Shown piece by piece: positions 63,501 to 64,000 of a stretch of 64,000 nucleotides of DNA. Location of the stretch: contig NC_088916.1 of the NCBI RefSeq assembly GCF_963576675.1, positions 26,945,501 through 27,009,500 on the forward strand. The letters run 5' to 3'. Source of the DNA: Euphorbia lathyris. Its lineage: Eukaryota > Streptophyta > Magnoliopsida > Malpighiales > Euphorbiaceae. The notes under the pieces were generated by a model, which saw nothing but the letters and a program-made list of their open reading frames with translations, was not told where the DNA came from and did no database searches. Position numbers and translations under genes: made by a program. Position 1 is the stretch's first letter. The number at the start of each line of letters is the position of its first letter.

Positions 63501-63980
63501 ATAAAATTTGACCCTAACGTTTTTGAAGTAATACAGATTTAGCCCTAATGTATGAAATGCTGAAAATTTAACCCTAACTTTTCCAAGCAATGCCAGTTTT
63601 AACCCTACGTTACCAAAATTTTTAAAAAGCTGGTTTGACTCTTAATTTACTGTCACATTAGACCTTCCAAACAAATTCGTAGATAAATTAAAACAGTTTC
63701 GTACATTTTTTTTTTTGTTAGTTACTTGTAACTATATTAGTAACACAATAAACAGTTTAGAAACATTAAAAAATTTATGATTAACTTGTATGTGGCAGAC
63801 TTAGTTGTTAGCATTTTAACAAGTTTTTTGTAACTATTTTAGTGACACTTTGACATAATTGATGTTTGGAAAGTCTAATTTGATAGTTAAATAACAGTCC
63901 AACCAGCTTTTTCAAAATTTCGGTAACGTAGTGCTAAAATTGAAGAAATAAACTTCACCAAAAATGTCAAGGTCACACCT
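63501..63980. mobile_element. Foldback MITE with long inverted arms
   Basis: The left arm (about 63501-63672) and right arm (about 63864-63980) are inverted copies. For example ACGTTACC, AAAAAGCTGGTT and TTCCAAAC in the left arm match the reverse complement of the right. The left arm has about 60 bp extra. The loop of about 190 bp is AT-rich. There is no ORF. The exact ends and TSD are not resolved near the window edge. Confidence 0.65.
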
Positions 63981-64000
63981 ACCATCGTAGTTGATGTTTA

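Overview
This is a window of plant nuclear DNA, probably from a eudicot, made almost entirely of transposable elements nested inside one another. The evidence is plant-type LTR retrotransposons (Athila-like Ty3/gypsy, SIRE-like and Tork-like Ty1/copia), plant L1-type LINEs with an RNase H domain, a non-autonomous Helitron and a foldback MITE. I found no intact host gene. The best host-gene trace is a short 5' exon candidate on the minus strand at about 57.4-55.7 kb, which is split by a solo LTR. The species cannot be named from the sequence alone.

Left nest (1-15.9 kb, all + strand). A LINE (13745-15907) carries a SIRE-like element whose LTR remnant ends at 13744. A second SIRE-like element (env-like ORF 7988-11122, 3' LTR 11722-13015) lies against that remnant. 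Its internal region is entered by an element I call family B (internal 4004-5844, 3' LTR 5845-7420), and family B is entered by an Athila element (env-like ORF 1-1100, 3' LTR 2467-4003). The 5' halves of all these elements lie left of the window.

Middle (15.9-29.2 kb). This holds non-coding DNA, a 5'-truncated second SIRE-like copy (17161-20018), and a minus-strand LINE (about 27050-20019). The LINE is split by a complete Tork-like copia element (20296-25524, TSD AAAGG). Decayed gypsy LTR remnants follow (27.4-29.16 kb).

Right nest (29.2-55.6 kb). A + strand LINE (29166-55606) is split by a minus-strand family B element (30962-54139, TSD ACTGT). Family B's 3' LTR is in turn split by a nearly complete minus-strand Athila element (32103-48508, TSD AGCCC). 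This Athila has gag, pol and three tandem paralogous env-like ORFs. Two of these sit in a 2.3-kb tandem duplication, and each ORF has its own TATA box upstream.

Right flank (55.6-64 kb). A solo Athila LTR (55698-57217, TSD TAGAT) is followed by a 3-kb Helitron (57513-60533) containing a small LINE insertion with its own 15-bp TSD. AT-rich non-coding DNA comes next, and then a foldback MITE at the right edge.

The most notable theme is that Ty3-type Athila and Ty1-type SIRE-like elements both carry a downstream ORF that appears to share one plant-specific domain. In both, the ORF is preceded by a TATA box independent of the LTR, and in one Athila copy the ORF has been multiplied to three.
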